DNA from: Streptomyces sp. PCS3-D2
GTDB taxonomy: Bacteria > Actinomycetota > Actinomycetes > Streptomycetales > Streptomycetaceae
Reading direction: 5' to 3'
NCBI RefSeq assembly: GCF_000612545.2
Contig: NZ_CP097800.1
Coordinates: forward strand, 2,036,001-2,100,000
DNA: 64,000 bases
Part shown: one piece after another, positions 58,905 through 64,000 of the stretch
Layout: each line of letters opens with the position of its first letter
How positions within the stretch are numbered: the stretch's first letter is position 1
The notes under the pieces: generated by a model
Databases searched by the model: none
What the model was told of the DNA's origin: nothing
What the model saw: only the letters and a program-made list of their open reading frames with translations
Translations under genes and position numbers: made by a program

Positions 58905-59132
58905 CGTGTCCCTCCCGAAAGGGTCGACCGCCGTTCAACCGGACACCTGACTCATCACGAGCCGGCTCTCCAAGCCTGCCCAGTGTTTCACCCTGTCCGA
59001 ACCCGGCCATAACACTTCGGCACCATCGCACACCGGTCGTACCCTGCGAGTGGATTCCCGGACGACGGCACCATGCCGTCCGCGAAGGTAAGTAACCTGG
59101 CAACCGATGTCCAACCGCGTCGAAGGAGATTC

Positions 59133-61658
59133 GTGATCACGGCACGGGCGGCTGCCAGCTTCGATCCTCTCGGGCGCTCGGTCGCCGCCGCTCGCGCGTT
59201 CGTCCGCGACACCCTGCAGGGCTGGGGGTTCGCGGACATCGTCGACGACGCGGTGGTCCTCACCAGCGAGCTCGTCACCAATGCCGTGGTCCACGCCGGA
59301 ACCAGGGCCGAGGTCCTGTGCCTGCGCACCGAGGACGGTGTCCGGGTCGAGGTCGCCGACCGCTACCCGGAGCGCGAGCTGCCGCTGCGGCACCCCGGCG
59401 AGCGCCCGTACGCCGACCCGGACCGTGAGAACGGCCGCGGGCTGATGCTGTGCGCCGCACTGGCCACCCGCTGGGGCGTCGAGTACACCGCCACCCACAA
59501 GCACGTGTGGTTCCGCCTCGACCTGCCGGACCGGCCGGTCGGTACGCGCTCCGCCGGGCCCGTCGTCCCCGACCGGCTGCTCCCGCTCGCCGACAGCCGG
59601 GTCCGCGTCGCCGTCCTCCAGGTCGACTCGGCCGATACCGTCTCCGCCTGGAACGAGGACGCCGAGCACATCTTCGGGCACGCCGCCGAGAAGGCGGTCG
59701 GCCGCTCGCTCGCCGAGCTCGCCGCGTGGCCGCAAACCCCGGGCACCGGAACCGGCATCGCCGAGGCGCTGCGCCTGTCCCGCTGGGAGGGCAGCTACGG
59801 CGTCCGGGGAGCTGACGGCCGCGTCATCCCGGTCTACGCCTCGCACCTGCGCGTCCGGGACGCGCACGGCGAACCCTCCACCGTCTGCCTCCTCGTCCAC
59901 GACGACGAGCGGGCCCTGCTCCAGAGCCCCGTACGGACGCCTTCCACCGACGGCGGCCACTTCGCCGAGCCCCGGGCCACCGACCCCTTCGAGGTCTTCA
60001 TCGGCTCACCCGCCCCCGACGACCTCGACAGCCTGCTGCAGCGCACGGTCGAGCGGGCCCGCGACCTCCTCGACGCCGACTCCGCCTTCCTGCTCCTCGC
60101 CACCGACGACGAGACGGAGCTGGAGGTCCGGGCCACCACCGGTCTGCCGTCCACTCGCCAGCGCTTCGCCCGCGTCCCGGTCGAGGCCGGCACCAACCGC
60201 TACGGCTCTGCCCGGATGCCTGCCGTCCACGACGACCTCGTCGCCGTGCCCGGAGCGGTTCCGCTCCTGGAGTCCACCGGCATGCGCTCCGCGGTCACCG
60301 TCCCCCTCAAGGTCGAGGGGCGACTGACCGGCTCCCTGGGCGTGGCCGCCGAGAGCCCCGGCCGCTACTCGAACGAGGAGGCGCTCCACCTCCAGTTCGC
60401 CGCCGACCGCATCGCCCTGGCGGTGGAGTCCGCCCGCCTCGGCGAACTGGAGCGGCTGCGCCGTGGCTCCCTGTCCTTCCTCGTCGAGGCCTCCGACCTG
60501 CTGGCCGGCACCCTGGACCGGGACCAGACCCTGGCCCTCATGGCTCAGATGACCGTCCCGACGCTCGCCACGTGGTGCGCCGTCTACACCATCGCGGACC
60601 AGTCCTCGGACCCCTACCTCAGTTATGTCCTCCACGAGGACGAGGACCGCATCGATGGCCTGAAGGCCCTGCTGTCCCGGGTCAGTCCGCCCGAGCCGGT
60701 CCGCGAGGCCGGCGCCCGCCCGTGGCCCGAGACCGCCCTTGCGGTCGGCGGCGAGACGGTGGTCCTGCCTCTCCTCGCCCGCAACCGCGTCATCGGGATG
60801 CTCACCCTCGGCAAGCCGCGGGAGGAGCACTTCCGCCAGGAGATCCTCGAACTCGCCGAGGACCTCTCCCGCCGGGCCGCCCTCGCCCTGGACAACGCCC
60901 GCCTCTACTCCGAGCGGACAGCGATCAGCCGGTCCCTGCAGCGCAGCCTGCTGCCGCCCGGCTCCCCCGCCATCCCCGGCATGGAGGTCGAGGTCATCTA
61001 CCGCGCGGCCGGCGAGGGCAACGAGGTGGGCGGCGACTTCTACGACGTCTTCCCGATCCGCGAAGGCGCCTACGGGTTCGCCATCGGCGACGTCTGCGGC
61101 ACCGGCCCGGAGGCTGCCGCAGTGACCGGCCTGGCCCGGCACGCCCTGCGCCTCCTGGCCCGTGAGGGCCTCGGCGGCCCCGCCGTCCTGGAACGCCTGA
61201 ACGCGGCCATCCTCGACGAGGGGGCGCGCAGCCGCTTCCTCACCCTCCTCTACGGCGAGCTCCACCCGCAGCCGGACGGCGGCGCCCTCATGAAGGTCGT
61301 CTGCGCGGGCCATCCGCTCCCGCTGCGCCTGCGCCCGAACGGCGAGGTCGACGCGGCCGCGGAGCCTCAGCCCCTGCTGGGTGTGATCGAGGACCTGGAC
61401 CTGTACGAGCAGACCGTCACCCTCGATCCGGGCGACGTCCTGCTGTGTGTCACGGACGGCGTGACCGAGCGGCGCGAGGGCAGCCGCATGCTCGGCGATG
61501 ACGGTCTCACGGAGGTCCTCACGACCTGCACGGGCCTGACCGCGGGTGCGGTGGCTTCGCGTGTCCTGCGCGCGGTGGAGCGCTTCGCGGCCGAGCCCGC
61601 CTCGGACGACATGGCGATCCTGGCCTTCCGCGTGCCCCACCCCCGGGCCGGCGACTGA
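59133..61658 (+). CDS. osaC: Multidomain SpoIIE-type phosphatase OsaC
   Basis: The 841-residue protein has an RsbW-like HATPase anti-sigma domain (residues about 1-130, SELVTNAVVHAG and NGRGLMLCAALA), a PAS domain (about 150-260), two GAF-type regions (about 290-600) and a SpoIIE/PP2C phosphatase (about 630-835) with VGGDFYDVFP, AIGDVCGTGP and LLCVTDGVTERREG. In S. coelicolor OsaC limits the stress sigma factor SigB after osmotic shock. GTG 59133 has AAGGAGA five bases upstream, which decides the start over ATG 59073. It diverges from osaA across 228 bases, completing the osaABC cluster. Confidence 0.92.
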   Translation: MITARAAASFDPLGRSVAAARAFVRDTLQGWGFADIVDDAVVLTSELVTNAVVHAGTRAEVLCLRTEDGVRVEVADRYPERELPLRHPGERPYADPDRENGRGLMLCAALATRWGVEYTATHKHVWFRLDLPDRPVGTRSAGPVVPDRLLPLADSRVRVAVLQVDSADTVSAWNEDAEHIFGHAAEKAVGRSLAELAAWPQTPGTGTGIAEALRLSRWEGSYGVRGADGRVIPVYASHLRVRDAHGEPSTVCLLVHDDERALLQSPVRTPSTDGGHFAEPRATDPFEVFIGSPAPDDLDSLLQRTVERARDLLDADSAFLLLATDDETELEVRATTGLPSTRQRFARVPVEAGTNRYGSARMPAVHDDLVAVPGAVPLLESTGMRSAVTVPLKVEGRLTGSLGVAAESPGRYSNEEALHLQFAADRIALAVESARLGELERLRRGSLSFLVEASDLLAGTLDRDQTLALMAQMTVPTLATWCAVYTIADQSSDPYLSYVLHEDEDRIDGLKALLSRVSPPEPVREAGARPWPETALAVGGETVVLPLLARNRVIGMLTLGKPREEHFRQEILELAEDLSRRAALALDNARLYSERTAISRSLQRSLLPPGSPAIPGMEVEVIYRAAGEGNEVGGDFYDVFPIREGAYGFAIGDVCGTGPEAAAVTGLARHALRLLAREGLGGPAVLERLNAAILDEGARSRFLTLLYGELHPQPDGGALMKVVCAGHPLPLRLRPNGEVDAAAEPQPLLGVIEDLDLYEQTVTLDPGDVLLCVTDGVTERREGSRMLGDDGLTEVLTTCTGLTAGAVASRVLRAVERFAAEPASDDMAILAFRVPHPRAGD

Positions 61659-61783
61659 CCGCGGTGCGTGCGTCGACGGTCAGGCATTGACCTCGGTGCC
61701 TGTGCCGGCTTCCTCGTACGTGTTCCTCGACGCGATCCGCACACCGGAGGCCGTAATGAGGCCTGCTACGGAGCCACTAACGC

Positions 61784-61815
61784 AAAAAGGCCCCCGCCAT
61801 CAGGCGGGGGCCTTT
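61784..61815 (-). terminator. Terminator of the rRNA-tRNA operon
   Basis: AAAGGCCCCCGCC (61786-61798) pairs with GGCGGGGGCCTTT (61803-61815) over the loop ATCA. Read leftward it ends in a run of five T, so it is an intrinsic terminator for the rRNA operon. Read rightward it ends CTTTCTATT and could also stop osaC transcription. Confidence 0.9.
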
Positions 61816-61823
61816 CTATTGTG

Positions 61824-61896
61824 AGCCCTTTAACGGAATCGAACCGTTGACCTTCTCCTTACCATGGAGACGCTCTACCGACTGAGCTAAAAGGGC
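61824..61896 (-). tRNA. tRNA-Thr(GGT)
   Basis: The 73-base minus-strand sequence folds as a standard cloverleaf: acceptor GCCCTTT/AAAGGGC, D stem GCTC/GAGC, anticodon stem TCTCC/GGAGA with loop ATGGTAA (anticodon GGT), T stem AACGG/CCGTT with loop TTCGATT, discriminator T. CCA is not encoded. Its 5' end lies four bases after the 5S 3' end and it shares the operon terminator. Confidence 0.95.
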
Positions 61897-61900
61897 GGGT

Positions 61901-62020
61901 TGTTCGGCGGCGTCCTACTCTCCCACAGGGTCCCCCCTGCAGTACCATCGGCGCTGAAAGGCTTAGCTTCCGGGTTCGGAATGTAACCGGGCGTTTCCCT
62001 AACGCTATGACCACCGAAAC
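61901..62020 (-). rRNA. rrf: 5S ribosomal RNA
   Basis: The minus strand begins GTTTCGGTGGTCATAGCG and contains CCGGTTACATTCCGAACCCG and GTGGGAGAGTAGGACGCC, the known actinobacterial 5S sequence. The 120-base length is estimated from the pairing of the two ends (CGGTGG with CCGCCG). It is separated from 23S by about 80 bases. Confidence 0.95.
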
Positions 62021-62100
62021 ACTATGAAATTTAGAACGCTGGCATGTAATCACAGCCGTTCGTTATTTCAGAACTAACACAGTGGACGCGAGCAACTGAG

Positions 62101-64000
<1,900 letters not shown>

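Noticed and set aside
59039-59044. GGGTAC on the minus strand upstream of osaA, resembling a SigB -10
   Set aside because: No matching GNNT -35 element was found at 14-16 bases, so a SigB promoter is not supported.
61824-61896. tRNA-Thr as an integration (att) site
   Set aside because: No integrase gene or duplicated 3' tRNA segment is visible nearby.

Overview
The window looks like a core chromosomal segment of a Streptomyces. Base composition is very GC-rich with strong third-position G/C bias. Many genes start with GTG, secreted proteins carry twin-arginine or lipobox signals, and the gene content and order (hflX-rshA-dapF-miaA-miaB; gluABCD with a two-component pair; recA-recX; clgR-cinA-pgsA-rimO-ftsK; osaABC) match what I know of the Streptomyces coelicolor core. 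No phage genes, insertion sequences or CRISPR arrays were seen.

Layout. 1-650 is the 3' end of a secreted trypsin-like protease. 811-12046 is a mostly leftward block of translation and stringent-response housekeeping: HflX GTPase, an M1 metallopeptidase, the RelA/SpoT homologue RshA, DapF, a membrane protein, MiaA, two small rightward genes (one of the MT0933-like antitoxin family), a LigB-like protein and MiaB. 12222-13217 is an orphan TAXI-type solute-binding protein. 13221-19318 is a compact carbohydrate locus: LacI regulator and ROK kinase on the left, diverging from a GH5-type glycosidase and a secreted GH85 endo-beta-N-acetylglucosaminidase. It reads as a small N-glycan utilisation module. 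19386-25282 holds the GluK/GluR-like two-component pair diverging from the gluABCD glutamate ABC transporter operon, followed by an FAD monooxygenase.

27277-29090 is recX-recA with an SOS-box promoter. 29143-37465 holds a SpoIIE-type phosphatase, an S66 peptidase, a methyltransferase, a ClpC2-like helix-turn-helix/Clp-N protein with two operators on its own promoter, an AI-2E-family permease, DUF3046, an alpha-toroid-like unknown, and AzlCD with an AraC regulator. 37546-44979 holds the large helicase Lhr, an F420-reductase-like protein, a Nei/Fpg glycosylase whose zinc finger is frameshifted, a short-chain dehydrogenase and a small membrane protein. 45086-52316 is clgR, cinA, pgsA, rimO, a RodZ-like protein and ftsK. 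52431-61658 is the osmoadaptation cluster osaB-osaA-osaC; OsaA carries ten 92-residue HAMP-type repeats. 61784-64000 is the distal end of a leftward rRNA operon: partial 23S, 5S, a tRNA-Thr(GGT) only four bases after 5S, and a strong terminator.

Points most worth attention: the self-contained ClpC2-like promoter in which each promoter hexamer lies inside a near-identical palindrome; the LacI/ROK/GH5/GH85 module; the one-base frameshift in a run of seven C in the glycosylase gene; the polyHAMP array of OsaA; the 5S-tRNA junction; and a run of genes whose -10 hexamer sits 6-7 bases before the start codon, which suggests leaderless mRNAs.
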